A DNA stretch of 64,000 nt from assembly GCF_945859685.1 (NCBI RefSeq), contig NC_079149.1:13241118-13305117 (forward strand), read 5' to 3'. The translations under genes were made by a program, and so were the position numbers. Each line of letters starts with the position of its first letter. Position 1 is the first letter of the stretch. Shown one piece after another: positions 37,263 to 47,167 of the stretch. The DNA comes from Eupeodes corollae. Taxonomy: Eukaryota; Arthropoda; Insecta; Diptera; Syrphidae. Under the pieces are notes generated by a model. That model saw only the letters and a list, made by a program, of their open reading frames with translations, did not search any database and had not been told where the DNA came from.

Positions 37263-38376
37263 AAATTAATAAGAAATTATGTTTACTTCCGGCATATAGG
37301 AGCTATATGGCAATTATTGCGTTCATAAAAAACGACCGTACTCGAGATTTTAATCAAACATTACATAAAAAACGGCATCATAGATTTTTCACAAAATTTG
37401 TTGGCGTTACTTTTCTTCTTTCTATACACAAAATAAAGTTTTATTTTGCTCTAAATTTTGCTTTTAAATTTAAAAAAAAAAACTGAAAATAAAAATAAAA
37501 CTTTGATAAGATCGTTCGTAGTGAATTTTATTTTTACCATGTTCTTGCCCATATTTTGATGTTTTTTTATAACTTTTGATAAAATCTAGATAACTTTATC
37601 AATTTTCATGAAATTATACTTTAACGGATATTGTAAGCGATTTGTTATTATGAATGACAGTTGTTTCTGTTCTGTTTCTAAAAAGTATTGCCTTGAATAG
37701 TTTCACGGTTAGATTTACGATTTAACAAATTCTACGAAATAAAATGATTCATCTCAAATTTACAAGTTCAAAAGTCGACGGGCGTCGTATAACAACGTTC
37801 AAGAACTGAGTCTACTGATTAACGCCTCCCCCATCTCTTCGAGATTTTAATCACCTAAACACAAATTGATTCTATCACGTACGGTACGGCTGCTGGCCGG
37901 TGCGTCGCTCGGCTTATATCAACCAAAAACCATCCTACTCACAATAAGTTGCATTCGAACTTTGTTGCTTTTTTGTTGTGGTTTATTAATTTATATTTTG
38001 CCTTTTATCATGTTTCATTAAAAACAACAATTGAAATAATCTTCATTTTTATATCATCATTGCTCTAATCGTTATATTTTAAAGTTAAGCCACCAAGTCA
38101 AGATATATACATTTGTGTGTATATACAAAAGCTCTAGCGACATTGTATCAAAGAGATGCGCATGATACATGTTTTTTGTTTTTTTAATATTCTCAAATCG
38201 CAAATGCTTATAATTTAATTGCTTTTGTGTCTACACTTTAATTTATATCAGAACAGAATCAGTTGAAACGAAGCTTTCGAAGAATTCACATTTATCTGTT
38301 TTGCCGTGCGTCGGTCGGGTTTTGGTTTTCTTAATAATTTCCGGTTAATTTTACATTCCCAAACGTAAACGAAATA
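37263..38376 (+). promoter_or_regulatory. Upstream region of LITAF gene 3, with a GC-richer block
   Basis: No gene seen. Within AT-rich DNA, 37875-37925 is notably GC-rich (CACGTACGGTACGGCTGC, then GGCCGGTGCGTCGCTCGGC) followed by TTATATCA. A second candidate start is the arthropod-initiator-like TCAGTT at 38259-38264. Either could be the promoter of the gene starting at 38377. This is inference from composition and position only. Confidence 0.35.
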
Positions 38377-38964
38377 ATGGAAAAGAGAAATATGTATCCA
38401 GAAATGCCACCACTTCCTGGCGGCATGCCTGATGCACCTCCTTCCTACAATCAATCGTTTAATCCTTCAGCACCATCATCGGCAGATATGGCAGCTCCAA
38501 TGATGTCATCTTACGGTCCAGGAGGACCAAGACCACAGCCCATTATGGTTCAAAGTAAGTCCTCGTCAAAATGACTGTCTTTCTTGTTATGACAACAACA
38601 TCGCATTCCAAATAGCTATGGCACCACCAATTCCTCCACTTGGCCCACGGCCATGCCTTGTTGTATGTCCAAGCTGCCGAGAACAGAAAATGTCCAATAT
38701 ACGCATGGAATCCACAACGAAAACTCATTTGGCTGCTCTTATCATGTGTCTTGTGGGGTAAGTTTATAGATGCACATTAAAAGCTCTTTGGAATCAATTG
38801 CTTGTTGCGCTCGTCCTCGCTCGCTGCGTCCTTATGCATATCCTTTATTTTTCATCAACAGGTTGTGTTGCTGCGCATGCATTCCTTATTGTGTGGATAG
38901 CTGCAAGAACGCCAACCATTATTGTGGCAATTGCGATGCATATTTGGGATCATACAGCAAGTAA
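38377..38964 (+). CDS. LITAF-domain protein with PPxY N-terminus, complete, three exons (140 aa)
   Basis: Exons 38377-38554, 38616-38757 and 38862-38964, joined by introns of 61 and 104 bp with GTAAGT donors and AG acceptors (phases 1 and 2); the frame is 140 codons plus TAA. Residues 1-60 are a methionine- and proline-rich cytosolic tail with PPSY at about 21-24; PPxY is the docking motif for WW-domain proteins such as Nedd4-type ubiquitin ligases. The LITAF domain follows: CPSC knuckle (about 74-77), THLAALIMCLVG and LCCCACIPYC as membrane-inserting segment, and HYCGNC knuckle near the C-terminus. The likely role is endosome/lysosome membrane trafficking, by family. The start is supported by the same MEK...YPEM opening in the paralogue at 55213. 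AATAAA at 39272-39277 is a possible poly(A) signal. Confidence 0.95.
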
Positions 38965-39394
38965 ATTGAAGGAAAGGAAGTGGAAAAGGATAAGGAAGAA
39001 GAGGATATTATGGTGGAAGTCCTGGAACAGAGGTTCTATCTAAAAGTATACATTTTTATAGAGGATGATTTGATTAGGAATTGAAGAATATTTATTTTTA
39101 TTTTTGTACTATTTTTTCTCAAGATGCACTCAGTATAGGAAATTGTGGTGTTTTTTGTATATTCGTTTTTGAAAATCCTTGTGCCTATTTATCGTATATG
39201 TGAATGTAATTCTGGTTGTTATGTAAACAAAATTATATATTAAAGTTATTGTATGAAGTTGCTTTTTGTTAAATAAATATAATTTATGCATGCATGCATT
39301 GTTAAAAATACGAACGTTTTTTCTTTGAATATTTCGAATTTTGAAGAAAAAAATAATAGAATAAAGGAACATCAACTAAGGATGCAATATTAAA
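38965..39394 (+). other. 3' UTR and flank of LITAF gene 3
   Basis: Sequence after the stop contains AATAAA at 39272-39277 and the duplicated ATGCATGCATGC at about 39287-39298. No coding signature; the 81-codon minus frame at 39130-39375 is a low-complexity shadow. Confidence 0.45.
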
Positions 39395-40205
39395 GTTTAG
39401 CGGTAGAATTTATGACAACTTAAATAACAATTGAAATTGTGTAACTGTGTTTATAGATATGACTAAAGCTTTTGATATGGCCAGTCACAGAATACTTTTG
39501 AGTAAACTTTACAAAGCGGGATTCAAAGCCGAAGTTTATAATTGGTTCTAATCATATCTCTCAGATGTCAGATGGAAGTCAACGAGTAAAACTTGATGTT
39601 GTTTTTAGTGATTCTACTTCCGTTAATATTGGTGTACCTCAAGGATCAGTTTTGGGACCATTCTTGTTTCTTATTTACGGAAATTCCACATTCCAACAAA
39701 GCTTTAACAGCCTAATTACAGCTTATGCTAATGACATTTTCATAGGCGAACTATAGTAACTTACTTGAATCGGTGATATACCTTCAAAAGGAATTACAAA
39801 TACTTCGACAATGATTCGCAGAACATGAACTAATAATAAATGATAAAACTAAATTGATAATATGTAATTTAAGCGGCCCCTGACCAGTCAACTGTGATCT
39901 AAAGTTTCATTCTTCTTCGTGCCAGAAAGTATCCCTCTGGGCTCATTCTTGCGGTATTCAAAATTATGTTGATGATTTTTCGTGTTCCAATAGCTGTTTC
40001 CCAATAGATGGAGTTAAAAGTTTCAAATATCAGGGAGTCTTAAAAGACAGAAACCTTAAGAAATACATGTTGACTGTTACCGTTACAAGTTAAATTTACT
40101 CAAACCACATAATCTCTTATAAGCAAAAGTCATTGATTAACTCACAGTTAGCCTCTTTTTAGTAGTCTTCAGATTCTTCTTCCTTCAAGTGTTCTTTACC
40201 CTCAG
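39395..40205 (+). mobile_element. LINE family L, copy 1: decayed RT fragment
   Basis: The plus strand reads FIDMTKAFDMASHRILLSKL at about 39447-39506, then GVPQGSVLGPFLFLIYGNS at 39631-39687 and AYANDIF where FADD is expected (39721-39741), so the first catalytic aspartate is an asparagine. The blocks match LINE L at 49096-50571 (FVDITKAFDMVNHKILLDKL, GVPQGSVLGPVLFLIYINS). A weak post-RT part extends to about 40200. In-frame stops make it non-functional. Confidence 0.8.
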
Positions 40206-41440
40206 AAGTTTAATTTTGTGTAATTTAAGAGTGAATAGCTTGCGACTTTTCAAATTCCAAACTAACCGCAGAGCATAACTTTTTAACTTCCCATAGGAAG
40301 TTATTGTAATGGGCCCGATTTGTCAAATTGAAAATTCTGACATTTCTCGACGTTTCAAGGTCCCTAGAGTCGAAATAAAAGATTTTTAGAAAGATGTCTG
40401 TGCGTGCGTGTGTACTGTGTACGTACGTTCGTACGTTCGCGACGTTTTTTTCGTCGTCCATAGCTCAAGAACCAGAAGAGATATCGACTTCAAATAAATT
40501 TTGTTATACAGATAATAAAGCAGAAAGATGCAGAAAGGGCTCTCAAGAAAATTGCGTGGGTGGTTTTATTTTTACCATAGCAGTTTAAAAAAAAGGTGAA
40601 AATTTTGGTTAACCCTAAATATCTTATGAACCAAAAACGCTCGAGACTTAAATTAAATTTTATATAATAAACTGTAACGTGATCTCAAAGAAGTATATTT
40701 TTTGAAAAAAATCTATCTAACGGTTTTTTTTCTAAATCAAAAAACTGAAAAAAAAATTTGTCACCTCCTAAATTTTACGACTGAAATATGATTTCATCTC
40801 CAAAACAATTTTGAACAACGGAGAATAATGTTTTTGACATCTGATACAATTTTGAGAAATATCGAATTGACAGTTTTTTTATAAAAAATAAAAATCTAAA
40901 AAAAACATTACTCAAAGTTCGTAAAAATTAAATATCGATTCAAATATATTTTCAAAAACTTGAAATTTAGTCTTCAAGCTTATTTTATCTTATAAGAAAT
41001 ATTGTTTTCAACATTTTGAAAAATGTTGAGAAAAATCGAATTGACAGTTTTTTAACAAAAAATTAAAAACCGAAAAAAAAATTAACGAAAGTTGGTAAAA
41101 AATGATTTTCGACTCAAATATCTTTTCAAAACTTTGAGATAATAGCTTCTAACTAAATTTTTCTTATAAGAAATACTGTTTTCAACATTAGGACAAATTT
41201 TGAAAAAAATCGAATTAACAGTTTTTTACAAGAAATAAAAACCTAAAAAAAAAATTAATAAAAGTTGGTAAAAATTGATTTTCGACTCAAATATCTTTTC
41301 AAAAGTTTAAGATATTGGCTTTAATTTACTTTTATCTTTCAAAAAAAATTGTTGTCAACGTTCAGTAAAATTTTGAACAAAATCGAATTGACAGTTTTTT
41401 TATAAAAAATTAAAAACCAAACAAAAAGTATCAAAAGTTG

Positions 41441-41446
<6 letters not shown>

Positions 41447-41485
<39 letters not shown>
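41447..41485. repeat. T homopolymer (poly(A) tail of the Jockey insertion)
   Basis: Uninterrupted run of T on the plus strand at the 3' end of the minus-strand Jockey copy; it marks the target-primed end. Its exact length may be affected by sequencing or assembly. Confidence 0.9.
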
Positions 41486-41488
<3 letters not shown>

Positions 41489-41671
41489 TCCGATGGAAAT
41501 CTTCAAAAGACACTCGGTAAGAATCGGTACCGAGTAGTGTGGGACTCTTACCGCACTAAAACCACCGGTGAATCAGGACCAATCTATGAAAGATCGACAA
41601 ATGATTTTTATTTCTTAATTTTTAAAATCGCATTGGGGGAAGTTTAAGGTTATAACACTTTCCCGTAGCTT

Positions 41672-44077
41672 TTAGCCCATCAGCTCATGAGGCTTGGTTC
41701 TTCTTAATCTCCGAACATTGTCTCGTACATTTAATACGGTCTCCATTTCAGAGTTAGTATGACTTTGCAGCCGCTTATTGTGTGATACAGCGTGTTTCTT
41801 AACCACTTCTGTAACCATTTCAATTTGAAGGTCACGATGTAGATCGCTATTTCTTATATACCAAGGGGCATTCATTATTCCACGAAGGACCTTGCTTTGG
41901 AATTTTTGGATGGGTTCAGCATTTGTTTTCTTTGTACAGCCCCATAGTTGGATGCCATATGTCCAAACGGGTTTCAATACTTGCTTATATAACATTAGTT
42001 TGTTCTGGATAGATAGGTCAGAGTTCTTTCCTATTAACCAGTACATTTTTCTGTACTTCAAGTTTAGTTCTTCTCTTTTCTTTTTGATGTGTTCTTTCCA
42101 TTTAAGCTTTGCATCCAAATTCATTCCAAGGTATTTGGCGGTATTGGAGTAAGGTACTTCTGTACTGTTTATAAAAATTGGAACATTGTTTATGTTTTTG
42201 TTTGTAAAGTTTATATGCGTCGATTTTGTTTCGTTTAATTTGATACGCCATTTGTGCGTCCAATCACTAACTTTATCGACTGCATTTTGCAATTTTTGTG
42301 TAGCCTTCGTAACGGATTTATCTGGCACCAATATTGCAGTATCATCAGCAAAGGTGGCCATGATAGCGTTGATGTCCACTGGAATATCCCTTGTATATAA
42401 CAGATACAGGGTTGGTCCTAGGACACTTCCTTGTGGTACACCGGCTTCAATTTTCTTAAGTTCAGAGTAATTTTGGTCGTACCGTACTCTAAAGAGTCGG
42501 TTCGTAACGTAGGATTTCAGTATTTCGTAGTACTGCCTGGGGAAGTCCCTATGCAGTTTGTACTCAAGTCCCAAGTGCCAAACCTTGTCAAAAGCTTGAG
42601 CAACATCTAAGAATACAGACGAGCATACTTGTTTTTCTTCAAGTGCCTTTTCCACAACATCCGTAATTCGATGCACTTGGTCTATCGTGGAATGTTTATT
42701 TCTAAATCCAAACTGATGGCTCGGAATTAGTCTTCTTTCTTCAATTATTTTGTTAAGCCTTTTAAGTAGCAGTTTTTCAAAAACTTTTGCCATGATTGGT
42801 ATAAGCGATATTGGTCTGTAAGATGTAACTTCTGTTGGTGGCTTACCTTGTTTAGGTATAACAATGACTTCCGCAATTTTCCAATGATGTGGCACATATC
42901 TTAGTTTAAGGCATGCGTTTATTATAAATTGGAGTTTCTTGAAGGCTATAAGAGGCATTTCTTTCAGAACCTGAGCAGTTATAAGATCGTACCCTGGTGA
43001 TTTTTTGTTTGACAGCTTATGTTGACACATGCTTCTTACTTCTTTGAGCGTGACAAAAGGTATTTCACATTCGTCGTTTCTGTCAACAAACTGTAAGGGA
43101 TCTGTAGCTGTGCTTGCTGGGAATGGCTTGAAAACATTCGCGAGATGTTCAGCAAAGAGATCAGCCTTTTGTTTCGGGTTTCCGATCCATTTACCATCTT
43201 GAGATTTTATCGGCGGGTTTTGTGTCTGAGGTCTTTTTAGGCGCTTAGTTGCTTTCCATAAGGAGTATTCTGTAGAAGCATCCGTCGTCAGACTTTTCAG
43301 GAATCTACTTAGTGAATCATTTTTAAACTCACAGATTCTTTTTTTTAATTCGTTGTTAAGACGGTTAAAAACTACCTTATCATCTGGGAATCTCGTGGAT
43401 TGCCATTTTCTTCTAGCTCTTCTTTTTTCCAATATCAACTCCTTTATTTCGATAGGATATTTTATTTCTTTTTCTCTCGCATTCGAAATAGTTTGAGTAC
43501 TTTCTTCTGCAGCCTGCTGCACATCAGCAATAAATTGTTCTACTTCATGATCAATTTGTTCAATTGTTTGCATAGGGGATCTTAGGTTTATAAAATTTTC
43601 AAGTTTGTCTCTGAATTCGTTCCAGTTTGTTCTGTTATTCACGAGCTTGGGATTACTTTTTTCTATTATTTCTGTTTCGCTCAGTGATAAAATTACTGGA
43701 GTATGATCTGATGATAAATCATAATTACCTTCGACACTTATATGATTTCGTTTAATACCTTTAACTACGAAAAAGTCTATAAGGTCTGGTATTTTGTTAG
43801 TATCAGATGGCCAATATGTTGGCGAACCAGAAGAATAAAATTCGCAGTTGTATTTTCGGCCTGCTTGGTATAGCCGTTTACCTTTTGTTGTTATGAGCCT
43901 AGATCCCCATTGGGTGTGTTTAGCATTGAAGTCGCCACCAACAAGGAAGTTATGTCCTAACAAATGTAGGAGTTCTGCATAGTCTTCTTCAGTTGGAGAG
44001 CGCCTCGGAGGGCAGTATATAGCTGCTATTTTGAATTCTTTCTTTTTTATACCAATACTAATTGTTGTTACTTGCAT
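41672..44077 (-). CDS. Jockey ORF2 protein: endonuclease (partial) and reverse transcriptase, 801 codons from first Met
   Basis: The frame is open from the element's 5' break (44190) to TAG at 41672-41674; the first ATG is at 44077. Endonuclease motifs: RGGSAILIKKCL upstream of the ATG, then GGDFNAKHTQWGSR (residues 47-60) and SSDHTPV (122-128). Reverse transcriptase motifs: SYRPISLIPI (419-428), FLDVAQAFDKVW (489-500), GVPQGSVLGP (546-555) and the catalytic FADD (576-579), followed by KYLGMNLD and a C-terminal region ending HELMG. In this family the enzyme nicks target DNA and reverse-transcribes the element's own RNA at the nick. The N-terminal part of the endonuclease is missing, so this copy should not retrotranspose by itself. 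No promoter is present. Confidence 0.93.
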   Translation of the reverse strand: MQVTTISIGIKKKEFKIAAIYCPPRRSPTEEDYAELLHLLGHNFLVGGDFNAKHTQWGSRLITTKGKRLYQAGRKYNCEFYSSGSPTYWPSDTNKIPDLIDFFVVKGIKRNHISVEGNYDLSSDHTPVILSLSETEIIEKSNPKLVNNRTNWNEFRDKLENFINLRSPMQTIEQIDHEVEQFIADVQQAAEESTQTISNAREKEIKYPIEIKELILEKRRARRKWQSTRFPDDKVVFNRLNNELKKRICEFKNDSLSRFLKSLTTDASTEYSLWKATKRLKRPQTQNPPIKSQDGKWIGNPKQKADLFAEHLANVFKPFPASTATDPLQFVDRNDECEIPFVTLKEVRSMCQHKLSNKKSPGYDLITAQVLKEMPLIAFKKLQFIINACLKLRYVPHHWKIAEVIVIPKQGKPPTEVTSYRPISLIPIMAKVFEKLLLKRLNKIIEERRLIPSHQFGFRNKHSTIDQVHRITDVVEKALEEKQVCSSVFLDVAQAFDKVWHLGLEYKLHRDFPRQYYEILKSYVTNRLFRVRYDQNYSELKKIEAGVPQGSVLGPTLYLLYTRDIPVDINAIMATFADDTAILVPDKSVTKATQKLQNAVDKVSDWTHKWRIKLNETKSTHINFTNKNINNVPIFINSTEVPYSNTAKYLGMNLDAKLKWKEHIKKKREELNLKYRKMYWLIGKNSDLSIQNKLMLYKQVLKPVWTYGIQLWGCTKKTNAEPIQKFQSKVLRGIMNAPWYIRNSDLHRDLQIEMVTEVVKKHAVSHNKRLQSHTNSEMETVLNVRDNVRRLRRTKPHELMG

Positions 44078-44827
44078 GTTTTCTTTAGTAAACTTTGGTT
44101 CTTCAAAGTGTGTTAAGCACTTTTTTATAAGTATTGCTGATCCTCCCCTAGCTTTGTCAGCTGGGTGCGGAGCGTGGTAACATGTATAGTTTGGTAAAAA
44201 TTGAATATGGATTCAAATATCTTTTCAAAAACTTGAAAGTTAGACTTCAAACTTATCTTATCTTATAAGAAATATTGTTTTAAGAATTCTGAAAGATGTT
44301 GAAAAAAATCGAATTGATAGTTTTTGTACAAAAAATTAATACCTAAAAAAAATTTAACAAAAGTTGGTAAAAATTGATTTTCGACTCAAATATCTTTTCA
44401 AAACTATAAAATACTGGCTTCCAACTAATTTTATCTTATAGAAAATATTGTTTTCAACATTCGATAGAATTTTGAAGAAAATCGAATTGACGGTTTTTTT
44501 ACAAAAAATAAAACTCTAAAAAAAACAATACTAAAACTTGGTAAAAATTTGCTTTCGACTGAAATAGCTTTTCAAAAATTAAAAATATTGGCTTTAAACT
44601 TATTTTCTTTTACAGAAAATATTGTTTTCGATACTCAGTGATTTTTATATAAAAATCCAACAGTCCGTTTTTTCATAAAAAATAAAATCTATAAAAAATA
44701 GTACTCAAATTTGGTAAAATTGATACTAGTACATATAGGCAAACTTTTAAGCAATACAAATCGACGGACGGGATGGGAAGTTATCAGTGTGGGTCGCATC
44801 CCAGCCTCTTTTTTTTTTAATTTGATT

Positions 44828-46437
44828 AACTTCCCATAGGAAGTTATTGTTATGGTCTGATTTGTCAAATTGAAAATTTTGACATTTCTCGGCGTTTCAA
44901 GGTCCCTAGAGTCGAAATAAAAGATTTTTAGAAAGATGTCTGTGCGTGCGTCTATACGTACGTTCATACGTTTGTACGTCCGTACGTCCGTATGTCCGTA
45001 CGTCCCGACGTTTTTTTCGTCGTCCATAGCTCAAGAACCAGAAGAGATATCGACCATCTCTTTATCGATTTTAAAGCCGCGTATGACAGCATCTATAGGG
45101 AAGAGCTCTACCGAGCAATGTCTAGATTTGGCATCCCTGTCAAACTTATCCATTTGTGCAGAATGACGATGGAGAATGCACGCTGCTTTATCAAGGTCGG
45201 AAAAGATCTTACCGGTTCATTTCATTTTACACTGTCATGCGACTTCTTCAACATCATTCTGGAAAGAATTGTGCAAAACTCAACCGTCAACACTAGAGGC
45301 ACAACCTTCCAAAGGTCCATCCAATTACTCGGATACGCAGATGATATTGACATAATTGGAAGATCAAAGCGTGATGTCAGTGTAGCGTTTTTGAGCATTG
45401 CGATGGAAGCGAAGAAGATGGGTTTAGTGGTCAATGAGGGCAAGACCAAGTATATGCTGTCATCAAAAAAGGACACTGAACGACGACGTTTTGGACAAAA
45501 CGTCACCATGGACAGCTATTACTTTGAGATAGTTAAGAACTTTTTCTACCTAGGCACCGCTATTAATACAGACAACGACACCAGCGCTGAAATCAAACGA
45601 AGAATAACTCTTGCAAATCGCTGCTTCTTTGGACTTAGAAGGCAATTAAGTAAAGTCCTCTCTCGAGCATGTAAAATCACCATCTATAAGACACTCATCA
45701 TCCCGGTCCTCATTTATGGCGCTGAGGCCTGGACCCTGTCAAAGAAAGATAAGAGCGTCTTAGGATGCTTCGAGAGAAAAATTCTTCGGGTGATTTTTGG
45801 TCCCGTACGCATAGATGGAGAATGGAGGAGAAGATATAACGACGAACTGTACGGGCTGTACAGCGACACTGACCTAGTTAGAAGAATTAAAGTCCAACGG
45901 CTTAGATGGCTAGGTCATGTAGTGAATAGACATCAAGGCTCCAGCCCCGATGGTCTTCGAATCCAATCCCGAGGGACGGCGCAGTAGAGGAAGAACGGGA
46001 CTCAGGTGGCGCACCCAGGTGGGAGAGGACCTCAACCAACTTGGCGTGCGAAACTGGAGACAGCTAGCTAGGGACCGAACTGGCTGGAGATGCATGTTGG
46101 TTGAGGCCCAGGTCCGCCCCGGACTGTAGCGCCACCTTAAGTAAGTAAGTAATAGCTCAAGAACGAGAAGAGATATCGACTTCAAATAAATTTTGTTATA
46201 CAAATAATAAGGCAGAAAGATGCAGAAAGGGCTCTCAAGAAAATTGCGTGGGTGGTTTTTTACCATAGCAGTTTAAAAAAAGGGTGAAAATTTTGGTTAA
46301 CCCTAAATATCTTACAAACCAAAAACGATAGAGACTTGAATTAAATTTTGTATAATATATTGTAACGTGATACCAAACACATATATTTTTTGAAAAAAAA
46401 ATCAATATAACGGTTTTTTTATAAATCAATAGAACTA
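44828..46437 (+). mobile_element. Family H element, copy 5, in tandem with copy 4, 3'-truncated and split by RTE
   Basis: Starts with the same palindrome AACTTCCCATAGGAAGTT (44828-44845), only about 15 bp after the 3' T-run of copy 4. The 5' region runs to 45054, is interrupted by an RTE element, and resumes at 46152 (ATAGCTCAAGAACGAGAAGA). It ends at about 46437, before any internal tandem repeat, where MITE G sequence begins. Confidence 0.83.
45055..46151 (+). mobile_element. RTE-clade LINE, copy 1, 5'-truncated, inserted in H copy 5
   Basis: The open part of 44992-45987 from 45055 encodes the RT from HLFIDFKAAYDSIYREELYR through YADDIDIIGRSKRDV (catalytic YADD) to the RTE-type C-terminal region (RVIFGPVRIDGEWRRRYNDE, QRLRWLGHV). 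A frameshift near 45930 separates the last part. The 3' end is GGACTGTAGCGCCACC followed by a TAAG repeat tail, as usual for RTE. It is flanked by a 29-bp duplication of H sequence (45026-45054 and 46152-46180, one mismatch). The FRQGDALS block present in copy 3 is mostly deleted here (near 45215-45240). Copy 3 is the closest relative. Confidence 0.92.
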
Positions 46438-46444
46438 AAAAATA

Positions 46445-46739
46445 CATCATTCTTCATTCAACTTTAAGCTGAACTTTATTTCTTGGTAATTTATTTATTT
46501 TTGTATAGTTTTATGTTTTGTTTTGTGTAGAAATCGTGATGGACTTGTGGCTCTTTTGATTATTGTTTTGTGCACAGTAATGTTGTTGTTAGTTTTCGAA
46601 CGATGAATTGAAGTTAAAGGTTTAGTGAAGCAAAGGTTTGAGTTTTAAATTTATGACACTTGGAAAATTGAATTGGTGAAGATTTACGTTAAAAAAAATC
46701 AAATGACTACAAATCAAGTTCCTTATGTTATCTGTCAAC
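46445..46739. mobile_element. MITE family G, copy 3, left part missing
   Basis: Matches the right half of copies 1 and 2 (CATTCAACTTTAAGCTGAAC, AATTGAAGTTAAAGG, GAGTTTTAAATTTATGACAC, ATTTACGTT) and ends in CCTTATGTTATCTGTCAAC, a degraded terminal repeat. It directly follows H copy 5. Confidence 0.7.
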
Positions 46740-47167
46740 AATATTTCCGCGTTTTGTTACTATTTAAAGCTACTGCTCTTAAGCTCTTAAAAAACCCTCT
46801 TCATCCACATTTGAATAGGAATTATTTCTTAAATATATTTTCCAATCAAAATTTTAAACAAATCTTAACATAACAAATTTATAATATTCAACAAATTTCA
46901 AGTGGGGTTTTTTTTCACACTATTACACTGTTCATTTTTCTCAAAATGTAATCTTTATTGAGGACTGTGAGTAAGTAGGGAATTTCTTTAAGAAAATATG
47001 CATAGAGGAAGAATTATCTTAAAATTTGATTGCGTCGCTAGAAGTTTCTTCAAAATTGACAGATTATTTAAAAAACTCTTAGACGTTTTCACTGCAAAGA
47101 AATCAACAAACATTAACATACCAAGGACAAAGTAATGAACGTTTTAAAACATAATTAACTAAGTATA
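46740..47167. other. Non-coding stretch; nothing recognised
   Basis: AT-rich spacer between MITE G copy 3 and the mariner relic. No open frame with a motif. Confidence 0.35.

Larger units (their letters stand above)
41447..44190 (-). mobile_element. Jockey-clade LINE, 5'-truncated, recent insertion
   Basis: The 3' poly(A) appears as a T-run of about 39 bases at 41447-41485 on the plus strand; the 5' break is at 44190. The flanks carry the duplication TTGGTAAAA (41438-41446 and 44191-44199), derived from the H element it interrupts. The body is a single long open frame with no stops, so it looks young. About the first hundred residues of the endonuclease, any ORF1 and the 5' UTR are missing, as is usual for incomplete target-primed reverse transcription. 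Confidence 0.93.
40285..44815 (+). mobile_element. Family H element, copy 4, complete but split by a Jockey insertion
   Basis: Begins with the palindrome AACTTCCCATAGGAAGTT (40285-40302) after a T-run. It continues through the 5' single-copy region (TTTGTCAAATTGAAAATTCT, GTCCCTAGAGTCGAAATAAA, GTCTGTGCGTGCGTGT) and then tandem repeats whose AATCGAATTGACAG block recurs at about 40861, 41035, 41209 and 41382, and again after the insertion at 44308 and 44481: a period of 173-174 bp. The 3' end has a hairpin GGGATG (44770-44775) / CATCCC (44797-44802) and a T-run. Without the Jockey copy it is about 1.78 kb and encodes nothing. The layout resembles non-autonomous Helitron/Helentron elements such as DINE-1; this is inference. 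Confidence 0.78.

Noticed and set aside
38798..39043. 81-codon plus-strand frame overlapping LITAF gene 3 exon 3
   Set aside because: Runs through the intron and exon in another frame than the LITAF coding frame; no motif.
40225..40588. 78- and 64-codon frames in the H element 5' end
   Set aside because: Same sequence as in other H copies, where it is interrupted; no protein is conserved.
40840..44500. CRISPR-like array
   Set aside because: The 173-174 bp units are contiguous diverged tandem repeats without unique spacers, in an insect genome.
44992..45054. N-terminal extension of the RTE open frame
   Set aside because: These codons are H-element sequence; the RTE insertion begins at 45055, so the open frame is a chance fusion.
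44689..45166. Frames containing runs of RTYVRT-like repeats
   Set aside because: They read the CGTACGT-rich part of the H element 5' region; the element is non-coding.
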